Assembly: GCA_027604185.1 (NCBI GenBank)
Contig: JADGKB010000156.1
Coordinates: 1 to 24,871 of the forward strand
Origin: Boothiomyces macroporosus
Lineage: Eukaryota > Chytridiomycota > Chytridiomycetes > Rhizophydiales > Terramycetaceae
Length of the DNA stretch: 24,871 bases
Direction of reading: 5' to 3'
Shown here: one piece after another, positions 1 to 10,232 of the stretch
Numbering within the stretch: the stretch's first letter is position 1
Layout of the letters: each line of letters opens with the position of its first letter
Made by a program: the position numbers and the translations under genes
Notes under the pieces: model-generated
What the model was told of the DNA's origin: nothing
The model's database searches: none
Seen by the model: the letters and a program-made list of their open reading frames with translations, nothing else

Positions 1-1278
1 CCTTCGTACGCCCCTCCAATTCTATCATTGTATAGCTACACTTCCGATGCTAGTTATACGGATCAATCCGCTGCGACGTTTGACGGCTTGATTCGATATG
101 CCAGCCGGCAATCATATCAGCAAACCATCATGTATTTGATCACAGGGAATGCTAAATATGCCGATAATGCCATTTCCATCATTTCCAATTGGACATCTGT
201 CGCGGCTTTTCCTTCGTATTTTCCCAATTATCAGTCCGATTGCCCAACACATTCAAATTGGTGGATGTGCCAAAACTCTCCACTTGTTTTAGGTTGGGTT
301 TCTGTCAGCTGGTTTCGAGTTGCTGAAATTCTAAAATACACATATCCAGGATGGTACAATAGCACTGCAGAGCAACAACTTGTCACATGGTTTGAAAGTA
401 ACCAAGTCGAAACTCTATGGAAGGCTACTACACTCATTGATCCTTCCGCGGCAAAAGCACAGTATGGGATGGGAAATTGGCACTCTACCATGATTGAAGG
501 ACTGATGAATTACTACTTTTTAAAGAGCAACGTTACTGGCTTAAACTATGTGATCCAATACTATCAAAGGATGGTGAATGGCAGCAACCTGTTTCCGCCG
601 TTCTATGCTGCGAACGGGGAAGAATGCGAGCTTTGTCGCGACGTGGAACATGCCAACTATGGTATAGGCAGTTTAGTGCAAATTGCGGAATCATTTTGGC
701 ACCAAGGGATTGATTTGTATTCGTATGGGCCGTCGGGGTATTCTGGACTACCTGGTTTAGCTCAAGTAATTGAGACTACGGCGTATGTCATTCTCAACAA
801 CAACTGGCCCCCAAACATAACATCGATCGATCTAGGGTGGGGGAACTGTACCACTTTTTTGAAAAACACGTTCACACCAGGTGGTTTCTACATTGGGTAC
901 AACCACTACTCTGGCAGACTTGGTTTGAAATTACCAAACACGCAAGCATTGTTAGGGCTTTACAGTGACACTGCATATTATTTTAATTGGGGACTTGGAG
1001 TACTGACTCATTCTAGCACTGGTCTTTGTGACAGTACACTAGGAACCTCAACTATTAGCCCTTCTGCTTCACCCTCATCCACTGGAATCAGTGTGACTAC
1101 TTCAAATACAACTTCAAAGTATTCCACTACTACCATGGTTACTGGAATTGTCGGTTCAATCGTTTTGGTTTCAGTAGGATCAATTTTCCTTGTATTGAGA
1201 AAGAGATATAGAGTTCGACAGCCATCTGCTACCCACCCACCAAATCTACAACAGATTAAATCTGTTTTTGTAAAATAA
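1..1278 (+). CDS. Alginate-lyase-like domain protein with C-terminal membrane anchor (5' partial)
   Basis: The frame is open from the first base, so the N-terminus lies outside the window; 425 residues are visible. The body resembles the alginate lyase superfamily fold (Pfam Alginate_lyase type): a WWMCQNSPLVLGW stretch, NWHSTM, and a RDVEHANYG motif followed by AESFWHQGIDLY, which carry the His, Arg and Asn residues typical of such polysaccharide lyases. A Ser/Thr-rich stalk (residues about 345-370) precedes one hydrophobic segment (about 373-393) and a short basic tail (RKRYRVR), so the enzyme is probably a type I surface protein. Several N-glycosylation sequons support extracellular exposure. 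The substrate is not determined by sequence; alginate is only the family label. No intron is needed in the visible part. It is convergent with the phosphatase gene, with 24 nt between the stops. Confidence 0.75.
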   Translation, partial: PSYAPPILSLYSYTSDASYTDQSAATFDGLIRYASRQSYQQTIMYLITGNAKYADNAISIISNWTSVAAFPSYFPNYQSDCPTHSNWWMCQNSPLVLGWVSVSWFRVAEILKYTYPGWYNSTAEQQLVTWFESNQVETLWKATTLIDPSAAKAQYGMGNWHSTMIEGLMNYYFLKSNVTGLNYVIQYYQRMVNGSNLFPPFYAANGEECELCRDVEHANYGIGSLVQIAESFWHQGIDLYSYGPSGYSGLPGLAQVIETTAYVILNNNWPPNITSIDLGWGNCTTFLKNTFTPGGFYIGYNHYSGRLGLKLPNTQALLGLYSDTAYYFNWGLGVLTHSSTGLCDSTLGTSTISPSASPSSTGISVTTSNTTSKYSTTTMVTGIVGSIVLVSVGSIFLVLRKRYRVRQPSATHPPNLQQIKSVFVK

Positions 1279-1279
1279 A
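1274..1279 (+). promoter_or_regulatory. AATAAA polyadenylation signal overlapping the stop codon
   Basis: AATAAA contains the TAA stop (1276-1278) of the alginate-lyase-like gene. The motif is seen directly; its use as a poly(A) signal is inferred from the same arrangement at 12038, 18560 and 21015. Confidence 0.5.
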
Positions 1280-1302
1280 GTGTATTCCTTTTATTGAATT
1301 TG

Positions 1303-2175
1303 TTAATACTTTGATTTCTGAACTGTAATGATTGATTTAATCGCTTCTTGTTGAGCAACACCAACTCCAATGGACTCTAGGTACTTTGAAGCAGATCCAT
1401 ATTCATTTTCAATAAAAGAAATTGTCTTTTCCATCACTGTTGCATCACTGCCTGAAAATTCTGGTCCCAATCCAAGCTTTCCTAGTCGTTGCACTATATT
1501 ACCGTGCTCACTCTCCAACAGTCTTGCAGAGTCAGAGTATTGATTTACAATATCATCTTTTGGAACATTACAGATTAGTTGAATTAGGGCAATCGTTAAT
1601 CCAGTGCGGTCTTTTCCGGCAGAACAGTGAATTATAACAGGATAGCTATCAGGCTTAGCCAATATATCCATCATTCGCTTAATGTCTTGACCGCCACTCT
1701 TTAGAAAAGCCATATTTAACCCAAATAGCCCTTCCTTTCCTACATAGCTATGTGACAGTAGTAGCTTTTGAGCATAGAGCTTTTGTCCACGCAGCCTATA
1801 ATACAAAAAACATCTATATTAAATCGTCAATACAGTTTAACCCACCAGGAAACAGAGTACCATAGAGTATTCCTAAGTGATTTCGCGATATCAATTCTGA
1901 AAATGTTCCTCTGCGATTCAGTTTGTTCAACACTGTTTGCTGAATGCAGATTAAAATGCTGGTGAACAGACTCCTTATCTTCAGTTGCTAATGACTCTCC
2001 ACCACCTCGCAAGTCAATGATAGAATTGATTTTATGCGTTTGGAGTATTTTGGTAATGTCTGATGATGTTGCCTTGTCCAGAGTTGCAGACCGGTAAATC
2101 ATGTTGGGTTTTATTGATCTCATTAATAATTGGTTACCCCAAGGCAGCATCCCTAAAGTTATTGATTCCCTCCAT
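1303..2175 (-). CDS. Protein tyrosine/serine phosphatase (Y_phosphatase3 type)
   Basis: Three exons on the minus strand (2175-2138, 2118-1834, 1813-1303) separated by introns of 19 nt (2119-2137) and 20 nt (1814-1833) give 277 residues. The start at 2175 is chosen because it yields the family's N-terminal NFRD motif, joined by the first intron to IKPNMIYRSATL, another family hallmark. The P-loop HCSAGKDRTG lies near residues 165-174 and holds the catalytic Cys and Arg. The second intron restores an uninterrupted SWWVKLCFLYYRL stretch between the two blocks. Family members dephosphorylate phosphotyrosine and sometimes phosphoinositides in the cytoplasm; the substrate here is unknown. Without the introns this looks like two broken frames. 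It is convergent with the alginate-lyase-like gene and divergent from the small secreted gene. Confidence 0.85.
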
Positions 2176-2360
2176 AGATTTCAAAAAGTTGAGAATTAAT
2201 ATCGGCCGAGTGATTAGGAGTTTAGGGTTTCGTCTTTGATTTCCAGACAGACAGTCTTGTCAAATAGCAGGAATATCTCCGAATCCATTGTGCAATAAAA
2301 TTAATCTATTTACTTTTGTTTACTATTCATTTCAATGCTCAATTGTTTCACATTTTTTCC

Positions 2361-2759
2361 ATGAAATTCTTACTTGCCAGTTTGATGTCTTCAGCAGCAG
2401 CGTACATTACCGGAGCAGTAATGTTTTATGAACAGGATTGCCCAGCAGGAGGTCAGCTACCTCCAATATTCAACATCAAGCCAGACTCAAAAATCACACC
2501 AAAGAATGTAGAATCAATTAAATCATTGCAATGGGCATATCCAAGCACTTCATTCCAATTGCTATTCTATTTAAATGATGCCGCTACAGATCCATATGCC
2601 GTTATCACTGGCCCACCAAACCCTTCTTACTCTGGCAACCTTTGTGGGTTCCAGAACCCTAAAGGACTCCAAGTCTTATCGCTGAACGATGCTGTCATTG
2701 GAAATTCTGATCGCTTATTTATCAATGACGATTCTTACTGCAAGTTTATTCTTGTCTAG
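2361..2759 (+). CDS. Small secreted protein, paralogue of the gene at 9789
   Basis: This intronless gene encodes 132 residues. The start at 2361 opens a clear signal peptide (MKFLLASLMSSAAA); the frame extends upstream only through a non-ATG codon. I do not recognise the family. It shares with the 9789 gene an FYE..CPA motif after the signal peptide, KSLxWxYPSxSF, PYAVxTG, LCGF, and a C-terminal LFIxxDS block, so the two are clearly paralogous. Two cysteines are conserved (in the CPA and LCGF motifs) and could form a disulfide in the mature protein. AATAAA follows the stop closely (about 2767), and the ATG13 start lies only 53 nt after the stop. A secreted role is inferred; the function is unknown. 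Confidence 0.75.
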   Translation: MKFLLASLMSSAAAYITGAVMFYEQDCPAGGQLPPIFNIKPDSKITPKNVESIKSLQWAYPSTSFQLLFYLNDAATDPYAVITGPPNPSYSGNLCGFQNPKGLQVLSLNDAVIGNSDRLFINDDSYCKFILV

Positions 2760-2812
2760 AGTTAAAATAAAAAGTAAACCTTAATAATTTTGACTTCTTT
2801 CCGTCCGCAATC

Positions 2813-5261
2813 ATGGAATCGTCTACCACCACAAACCAAGAATCGAAATCAAAGGCAGATTCCTTGTTGCAGCAATTTTATTCAAAGACAGCACAAATAA
2901 TAGTTCGGTCTCGTCTTTCCTTGGAGCCAAACAACTCCAAGAGGAACAAATGGGTATGATAATTCTCATGTAGTTTAATATTGAACTTGAAGATTACGAA
3001 CCTTTGCGAGAGGAAATGAAGTTTTGGAAGGGACAGCTTGTTGCGACTGCTCAAGCACCGCCATTATTTGTAGATATTTTATTGGATATTTCGCACCTCA
3101 CGATAGCGCAGCATTTGATATTGACAAATAATTCAACAGGCAGGAAACACAGGATAAGACCTGAGGATTTGATGGGTGTAGATCCAACGGGAAGACCGAT
3201 CAGAAAGAGAAATATCTTGTTGGAAACGTGGCAATTGACATTTAGGTATTTGCTTATTGAGATAGACCTGAAATTGGTGAGCAGATACCCGAGTTACCCC
3301 TCGTTTACAAGAAATGTATTATATTCTTTAGATCTTTATACAGCTTCTTGCGTCTGATGCCCTCATTCAAGCTGTGCAAGAGGATCGGAAAGATGGATTC
3401 TACTTGCAAAATAATCTATAGAGTGGGCTCTTCAAGGACTAATTCTCCATATGACGCGGGGTTAGGTATAGATTTTTTTAAACAGATCAACTTCATTCTT
3501 CCAATGATATGCGGTTAGGGTTATCTGAATCGGATTTTGAAAACCTTGAAACTCCATTAGGGTAGCTATAGTTAATGGTAGTGTTTTTCATTTACATGTC
3601 ACGTATAGATTGGATTGTGATTTTGATATTGATGATTCAGAAAGCGCTCTGGATAGATTCACTGATCTGGAACCACACTTTTTTCATGTCGAAGAAATTT
3701 CCAAACGAAGGTCTAGCTTGGCATCTCTACAGGTTTCAGAACGAGATTCCATTACAAGGTTGGGAAGGCATTCGCCAAGTACTGATTTTGGAAAAAGTAG
3801 AATGGGATCTATCCCCAAATCTAGAGAAGGTGTTTCTATTCCAAATAGAAGCCGATGGAAAGATACTTCATTTGGAAAAAACTCGTTATCATCAGTTTCA
3901 CCCGATACTCAATTCCGGATAGGTACTGCACCTAGCAGAGGATACCAGTACGATCAAAGGTCGTTAAATTCTCCAAACTTTGTTCCTTTCACACCACCGA
4001 CATCGGATCCTGTTATTCCATTTAACAATGACTGGCTCTTTAGATTTCCAACTGAACTACCTCCATTCTCAACGCCAGCTACTGAATCAGAATCTACCAA
4101 ATTTATAGTAAACAAGCCAGAATTTATAAGCGAGTCGCCTCCTTTTGCGCTTTCTAAGCCAGACGTAATTCGTATTAACTGTAGTCTGAAGATTTAAACA
4201 GATCTCTTTCAATAGTTCGTAGACCATCCTACATATTTCCTACAAATTCTCCAACACAAATTGGTGCTACTCCTCCCCATCCTCCATTATTATTTACACC
4301 ATCTTCATCATTTAGACAAGCATCATTAAGAAGTCGAACTTCACCACCACCATTATTATTGAGACAGAATTATGAAAGCAGTCATAATTCTCCCGATGTA
4401 GAACATTTTCTCAGCTCAATTGATCAAGCAAGAGCATTAAAAATCACTTCCGGTACAGAAAAAGTACAACAGTCAATCTTGGATGGCTCAAAAGGTGAAT
4501 CTTCTGTTCAAATTGAAGTAATCTTGATTAACCAAGAATGCTCTTAGTAAATTCAGGATTCTACAAAAGGACAATTCAGCATTTACAAAAAAAGTTGATT
4601 TTATGATATCCAAGGATGATCCACCATCCGAGCCGCCAAAAGGCGCACCAAAAGTATTTATATTTAATATTAGCAACCATCTTCAACTGGTTTAATTTTG
4701 GAAAAGCCTTTTCATTCTGTTTGGTCGCCAAATGTGGGTGAAACTACTCCAGTAAACCCCAAGCCAGTCTCAAACTCTTGGACCACCAGAGATACAAGAG
4801 TAGAAACGTTTGATTGGAGGGAAGGAAATAAAGCGCCATTCAATTGGAACGCTCAATCCAATAAACCCTCTGACATCGAGCCATTTCAGTATGGCCCTGA
4901 ACAAAAGCCATTTGATTACCCTCAAGAAGAAAAGCCTTTTGAATATCCCGAGCAAAAGCCCTACAATTGGGAGAACAAGGAAAAGCCCTTTGACTGGGAA
5001 AAAAAGGAGGAATACAAATGGAATCAAACCGAACAAAACTTTGAATGGAACCAAAAAAAGAATTCAGATTGGGAAAAGAATGATTCTACACTATCAGCTA
5101 CTCGCACAAAATCAAAACGAGGTAGACAGCGTTCAGTCACCTCTGATTGGCAACAAAGGGAACCTGTGCAGCTCGAAAATCTAAGTCGATCAGAAAGCTT
5201 CAGAGATAGCAAGTACGACGAAGACGAGTTAGTTTTCAACATGTCTGAATTAGACTTGTAA
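2813..5261 (+). CDS. ATG13: Autophagy-related protein 13
   Basis: Regulatory subunit of the Atg1 kinase complex that starts autophagosome formation. Eight exons (2813-2953, 2974-3245, 3266-3465, 3486-3561, 3582-4164, 4185-4517, 4537-4653, 4674-5261) with seven introns of 19-20 nt encode 769 residues. The N-terminal HORMA domain (about residues 8-260) shows FYSKTAQIIVRSR, NKWFNIELED, LLETWQL, PLVYKKCIIFFRSLYSFLR and ETPLG...VTYRLDCDF, each completed by intron removal. A Ser/Pro-rich disordered middle follows. The extreme C-terminus (DEDELVFNMSEL) matches the fungal ATG13 tail. Residues about 620-709 form an unusual aromatic repeat (see separate entry). It starts 53 nt after a secreted-protein gene and ends 41 nt before the GCN20 start. 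Confidence 0.93.
4809..5078 (+). repeat. Aromatic-tripeptide repeat region inside ATG13
   Basis: About 90 residues near the C-terminus contain ten spaced units of the form aromatic/Ser-x-aromatic: FDW, FNW, FQY, FDY, FEY, YNW, FDW, YKW, FEW and SDW. They are separated by 4-11 polar, charged residues and are often preceded by KP (EKPFDW, QKPFDY). The repeat is degenerate at DNA level, so it is not a recent tandem expansion. It sits where other ATG13 proteins carry disordered Atg1- and Atg17-binding segments. Confidence 0.8.
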
Positions 5262-5302
5262 TATAATGTACATTTTTGCAAATTTCTAAATTTTTTTTTG
5301 GA

Positions 5303-7517
5303 ATGAGTAAGCCAAAAGAACTGCTCACAAAAATCGCAAAGAACTTGAACCCCGACCTCCTCGCATACGTAATCAATCATTAATAAGGCTTTGGGTTACT
5401 TGGAAGACGACACTAGCGATTTGTCCTACTCTTCAATTTACGAATTCATTCAACCAATATTAGAAGAAGTCGATGTTCCTGATAGCGATATTCAGATGCT
5501 TTGTAAAGAATTGGCAAGGGATGAACAGGAAGATGAAGGTGCAATTGAATTGAGCGAAAAGATCCAAATGCATGCCAGCATGTCAGAGACAATTATTTTC
5601 CAAAAGAAAGTTGGAGATATCAGACATGGTTATCAAACTTAACCTTAGGAATGTCTAGTAGAGGTCCGCAGCAATCTACAGTTGATTTGAAGAAATTGCG
5701 AAATGCAGAGCGCAAAATTGAAGAGAAGAGGAAGCAACGTGAATTCAATGGGGAAATTATTCCAGAGTGGAATCCTAATGTCGCACCTTCGATGATCGTC
5801 AATCAAGCAAAACAGAATATCTCTGCTGACTCGAGATCAAAGGATATCAAATTAGAGTACTTTTGTCTAATCATAGTGATTTTGATATTCAGTTTGCTGG
5901 GAAAAAGATTCTCCTCAATGCTAGTTTGCTACTAGCAAATGGCAGGAGATATGGGTTGGTTGGAAAGAACGGTGTTGGTAAATCCACACTGTTGAGAGCA
6001 ATTGGAAGTAGAGAACTAGGCATTCCGCAACACATCAAAGTACTTCACGTAGAACAGGAAATCGTTGGAGATGACACTCCAGCACTGCAATCAGTCTTGA
6101 AGGCGGATACGGAAAGAGAATCGCTTTTGGAGGAAGAAGTCAAACTCAACCAAAAATTAAACAAAAACTCTACTTCAATTGAGGAAAGTGCCACCATTAC
6201 CACAAGATTGAAATATATTTATGGTAGACTGGAAGAGCTTGAAAGCGATACTGCTGAATCAAGGGCCTCTGCAATCTTGTCTGGTTTAGGATTCACTGTT
6301 GCACAGCAAAGTGCTGCTACAAAGACTTTTTCTGGTGGTTGGAAGATGAGATTGGCTTTGGCAAGAGCAATTTTCTGCAAGCCTGACTTGCTACTTGCGG
6401 ATGAAGTCACCAACTATCTTGATTTCCCTGCGGTTGTCTGGCTTGAAAAGTGTTTTGAAAACTGGGAAGGTACAATTCTTGTTGTGTCCCACGACAGGTC
6501 TTTCTTGGACACTGTCGCTACAGATATTTTACATTTGCAGAATAACCAACTTGATGCATATCGTGGAAACTTTTCTTACTTTGTTTCCACAAGAGCAGAA
6601 AAGAGGAGAAACCTTATCAGAGAATATGAATCACAACTTCAGTATAGACAGCACTTGCAAGACTTTATTGATAGGTGGAGATATAATGCAAAAAGAGCAG
6701 GTAGCTCATAACTAACATAGCTCTCGCTCAAAGTAAGATCAAGATTTTGGAAAAGCTGCCTCCACTTGTTGAACCGCCAAAAGATGATATGGAAGGTCTT
6801 GGTGAAGGTCAAGATGGGTTATACTTTAGATTCCCTGATCCAGAAAAGTTGTCGCCTCCAATTCTTCAGATGGACGAGGTGACTTTTGGCTACACAAAAG
6901 AAAGAACTATTTTGAAGGGCGTATCATTTGATGTACAAATGGATAGCAAGATTGCAATCGTTGGTCCTAATGGAGCTGGTAAATCCACTCTTATCCACTT
7001 ATTGACTGGTGAAAACCCTCCATCATCAGGCATTTGCCACCGTCATGGACGTCTTCGTTTAGCTCTTTTCTCTCAGCACCACGTTGATCAATTGGTTCTG
7101 GCAAACAGCTCTGTACAATTCTTGCAAGGCAAATTCCCAGGTATGGTTGAGGAAGAATACAGAAAGATTTTGGGAAGATTTGGACTGACTGGAATGACTG
7201 CGATGCAACCTATTGGTACTTTGTCTGGAGGTCAAAAATCTAGAGTAGTGTTTGCATGGATGTCAATGATGAACCCCCACGTAATTGTTCTCGACGAACC
7301 GACTTCACACTTGGACATGGACTCTATCGACGCTCTCAGTAACGCCCTTAAAGAATTTAGAGGTGGTATTGCTATTGTTTCTCACGACCAAAGATTCTTG
7401 GATTCAGTTTGTAAAGAAGTATGGATTTGTAATGGAGGAACACTGACCAAATTTGGAGGAAAAGACGGCGATCCAAGAGGAGTGGTAGAACAGTACAAGG
7501 CTTCATTAGTTGGTTAG
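5303..7517 (+). CDS. GCN20: ABC-F ATPase of the GCN20/ABCF3 type
   Basis: Soluble twin-ATPase translation factor; in yeast Gcn20 works with Gcn1 on the ribosome to activate Gcn2. Five exons (5303-5368, 5388-5628, 5649-5856, 5877-6700, 6721-7517) with introns of 19, 20, 20 and 20 nt encode 711 residues, the usual length. There is no membrane segment. NBD1 has Walker A GKNGVGKST (about 201-209), signature FSGGWKMR (about 323) and DEVTN (about 347); NBD2 has GPNGAGKST (about 528-536), LSGGQKSR (about 614) and LDEPTSHLD (about 638). The linker is restored as NAKRAALAQSKIKILEKLP by removing intron 6701-6720. The second intron has a GTT donor, the only one of 35 not starting GTA. NBD1 carries Val where DEPTN has Pro (residue 349). 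It is convergent with TRMT2, with 21 nt between stops. Confidence 0.93.
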
Positions 7518-7538
7518 TATATAATAATAAAGAGTTTA

Positions 7539-9504
7539 TTATACTGTTGGTTCATTTGGTTGATCATTGGATACTTCATCAACTTGGCTTACTTCTGTAT
7601 CTTTAATCTCTGCCTTTTTAGGCTCTTGTCGAACCAACTCGACAATAATTTCACAATGGTTGGTGTGTGGGAACAAGTCAAGCGGGATTGCCTGCACTGG
7701 GATGAATGGATGTCCTTTAAACTTGTTTGAAGTAGGCCGGGCTAAACTAACATTAGTAAAAATTACTCTATCAAATTCTGGGTGGATTGCTTCAAATCAC
7801 AAGCGACAAATACAACATGCTTTAACGTTGGGATGTCACGAATTGATTTGATGACAGAGTAGTAAACGCCAGCTCTTGGAGGATCAAGAACAGCTACCAC
7901 TACATCATCCCTGGAAACATGATTTTTGAACACATCATGCATGGCATCTTCTACTTTACTGCAAATGTATGTGATATTGGTCACTCCATTTGCCGCTGCG
8001 TTTCTTTTGGCATCTTCGATTGCTTCTGCGACCAATTCTACACCAATAACCTTTTTGAAATGTTTAGCCATAGTAATTCCAATAGTACCAGTGCCACAAC
8101 ATAAATCTAGCAACACTGCCCCAGCGTTTGGAGAATTTGCTTTTGCCTTTTCAGCTGCTTGTAGCCCCAACTCACGGATTTTATCGTACAATAATTCAGT
8201 GGCAGTTGGATTGACTTGGAAAAAGGAAGTAGGTGAAATTTGAAACTTGAAGCCCAGCAATTCTTCCGTAACAAACTTTGTCCCGTGCAACACTTCCATT
8301 GGAGCCTCTTCCTTGATACCATTAAAGTCGTCATTGTATTCCTGGATGAAAAAGAACTTACTTGAATCAATAGTGAATCCAAAGAGATTGAATGTTCACT
8401 GAATTCTTTCAAAAGTGTATCCTTGATTGATTTCTTTTCCTTTGCAATTGTTTCAGAGTCCAGTTCGTTTGTCTTTAGCTGAACCATAACTAAACACTGG
8501 CCAGATGCCAAAGTACGTACCAAAGCCAATCTGTAGACTCCTGATTTGGATACACGATCATAAACATCATGCTCAGATTGTTGAACATATTTTTCCAAAA
8601 TATTTGCAATATCTTTGGCTTTTTTAGACACGTTCAAACAAGAGTTTGGATTTAGTACGGTAGTAATGCCATTTTTGTATAAACCTAATAGGAAACCACA
8701 AGTTTTGTTTCCATCCATGTCTCTACCAAAGGTAAACTCACATTTGGTTCTGTAACCTTCTGTTTCTGGTGAAGCAATGGTATCTAGAATCTTGCACGGT
8801 AAGCCATCAAATTCCTTTCGTGCACCATTCAACCAATCGAGTTGTTCCAAAGCCCTCTGCTCAGTAGTCATACTTTTAATTCTTTCCAACGGAGATATTG
8901 AATCATCAACTGGTGGCGGTTGAGCTTTGTAGTTCTTTTTTGGAAAGAACTTTGCCAATGATTTGGCATAGTTTGTCAATGTCTTTTTGAAATCCTCCTT
9001 CTTCATTTGCAATTGTTCTTCATAAGGAACTTTCCACAAAGGGGTGACTTGGTCAGCAATCCGTTCCTCTGGCGATCTGCCATCATCAACGAATTCTTTT
9101 GGGGCTGGGGCTTCCCTCTGCTGTACTACATTTTCTTTGGTAAACAACTTTTTTCCTTTGAATTCAACACCGTCCAGTTTGCCTTTGGCAATGCTGTAGT
9201 CATTGTTGTTTTCAAAGGAAATGACTGCGTATGTCCACTTTGGCGCAATTTTTATCTTTGTGTATTTGACTTGATGGGTTTCAAGTATTTTAAGCACATC
9301 CTTTTTGTAAGCATGTCTCCCAAGTCCTCCCAATTTCAATTTCATTACTCCGTCTTTCTCTTGCTGCTCTGCTTCTTGCCCTTCCGGTTGTTCTGCTTCG
9401 TGCTCTTCCGGTTGTTCAGCTTCAATATCTTGATGTTCTTGGTGTTCAGTTTTTAATTTCTTTGTTGCTTCCAACTCTGAATCCTCTTCCTTTCTTTTTT
9501 GCAT
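7539..9504 (-). CDS. TRMT2A: TRMT2-type tRNA (uracil-5-)-methyltransferase with N-terminal RRM
   Basis: Three exons (9504-8362, 8341-7767, 7746-7539) with two 20-nt introns (8342-8361, 7747-7766) give 641 residues. Members of this RumA/TRMT2 family methylate U54 in the T-loop of tRNA using S-adenosylmethionine. An acidic, Glu/Gln-rich N-terminus (repeated EHEAEQPEG-like units) is followed by an RRM-like domain (about 53-130, KLKLGGLGRHAYKKD). SAM motif I reads LLDLCCGTGTIGI and motif IV LDPPRAGVY. The catalytic Cys is retained in VACD, though most relatives have SCNP there. The C-terminal block KGHPFIPVQAIPLDLFPHTNHCE matches TRMT2A after intron removal. TRMT2A versus TRMT2B orthology is inferred from the RRM. 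It runs convergent to GCN20 and divergent from the 9789 gene. Confidence 0.88.
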
Positions 9505-9756
9505 TCAAAAAAAATAAAAAAAATAATTATGGTCAGCACATCTATACTCGTTGCATTTATAGTAGTCATATTAGTCTTCTAACATAGAATCTGTCTATGG
9601 TCTGCTGAGCTGCGATTAGGGATTTAGGATTTATTTTTGTATTTGGTTGATAGCCAGAGTATCTTTACACAAATTGGAGGTCTCAAAGTTGGATATACAG
9701 GATGCGCTCGTCTGTGCGCATTCTCTTAAAGTTTCCAAATTTGAATTTTGAAAAAG

Positions 9757-9764
9757 TATAAAAG
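9757..9764 (+). promoter_or_regulatory. TATA box of the 9789 gene
   Basis: TATAAAAG lies 32 nt before the ATG at 9789. The same spacing recurs at 12177, 13544, 15042 and 15631, so it is unlikely to be chance. If transcription starts about 25-30 nt downstream, as is usual, the leader would be only a few bases long. Confidence 0.65.
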
Positions 9765-9788
9765 CAACGCATGATACTCGCCACTTAA

Positions 9789-10190
9789 ATGCTTTCCTCT
9801 CTTCTAGCCTTGATTTCAACCACTATTGCTGCACCAATTGTTGGCTCAGTTTCGTTTTATGAAGGTAGCTGTCCAGCACCAACAGAAGGCCCTAGATTTT
9901 ACAAAACTGCACCAGGATCTGTGATCACACCAAGCAATGCTGCTTCTGTAAAATCCTTAGAATGGGAATACCCAAGCTCTTCTTTCCGTCTGTCGTTCTA
10001 TGTGGATAGCCATGCTTCATCCCCATATGCTGTTGTTACAGGATTAGACCACCCTACCTTCCAAGGCAAGCTTTGCGGATTCTCCGAACCCCAGGGATTA
10101 AATGTCATTCATCTTGACAAGACAGTAGTAGGCAGCTCAAAGAACCTATTCATCAGCCCAGATTCATTTGTAAAAGTTGAAACTGCCTAA
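9789..10190 (+). CDS. Small secreted protein, paralogue of the gene at 2361
   Basis: An intronless gene of 133 residues with a signal peptide (MLSSLLALISTTIAAP). I do not recognise the family. It aligns along its whole mature length with the 2361 gene: FYEGSCPAP, KSLEWEYPSSSF, PYAVVTG, KLCGF and LFISPDS. The two cysteines are conserved, and no other motif indicates catalysis. A TATA box is 32 nt upstream. AATAAA follows the stop by a few bases, and the CDKAL1 start lies only 42 nt after the stop. Both copies thus precede an unrelated housekeeping gene at very short distance. An extracellular role is inferred. Confidence 0.78.
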   Translation: MLSSLLALISTTIAAPIVGSVSFYEGSCPAPTEGPRFYKTAPGSVITPSNAASVKSLEWEYPSSSFRLSFYVDSHASSPYAVVTGLDHPTFQGKLCGFSEPQGLNVIHLDKTVVGSSKNLFISPDSFVKVETA

Positions 10191-10232
10191 TGCCAATAAA
10201 AAATTTTGACCATTTCTTTTTTTTTGAAACCA

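Noticed and set aside
1796..1845. A 50-nt intron in the phosphatase gene (GTGGGT donor).
   Set aside because: The 20-nt intron at 1814-1833 keeps more family sequence (SWWVKLCFLYYRL) and matches all other introns in size.
1303..2175. Frameshifted pseudogene of a tyrosine phosphatase.
   Set aside because: Two short introns (19 and 20 nt) explain all frame changes and restore NFRD and SWWVKL segments; the P-loop is intact.
2221..2230. Telomere-like TTTAGGGTTT.
   Set aside because: A single partial unit, with only scattered TTAGGG-like words at about 3515 and 9615 and no array. It could be a promoter element, but there is nothing to support that.
3277..3293. A 17-nt intron in ATG13 (GTGAGC...GAG).
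   Set aside because: The 20-nt intron at 3246-3265 gives a better ATG13 match (PEIGEQIPELPLVYKK), has the usual GTA donor, and matches the modal length.
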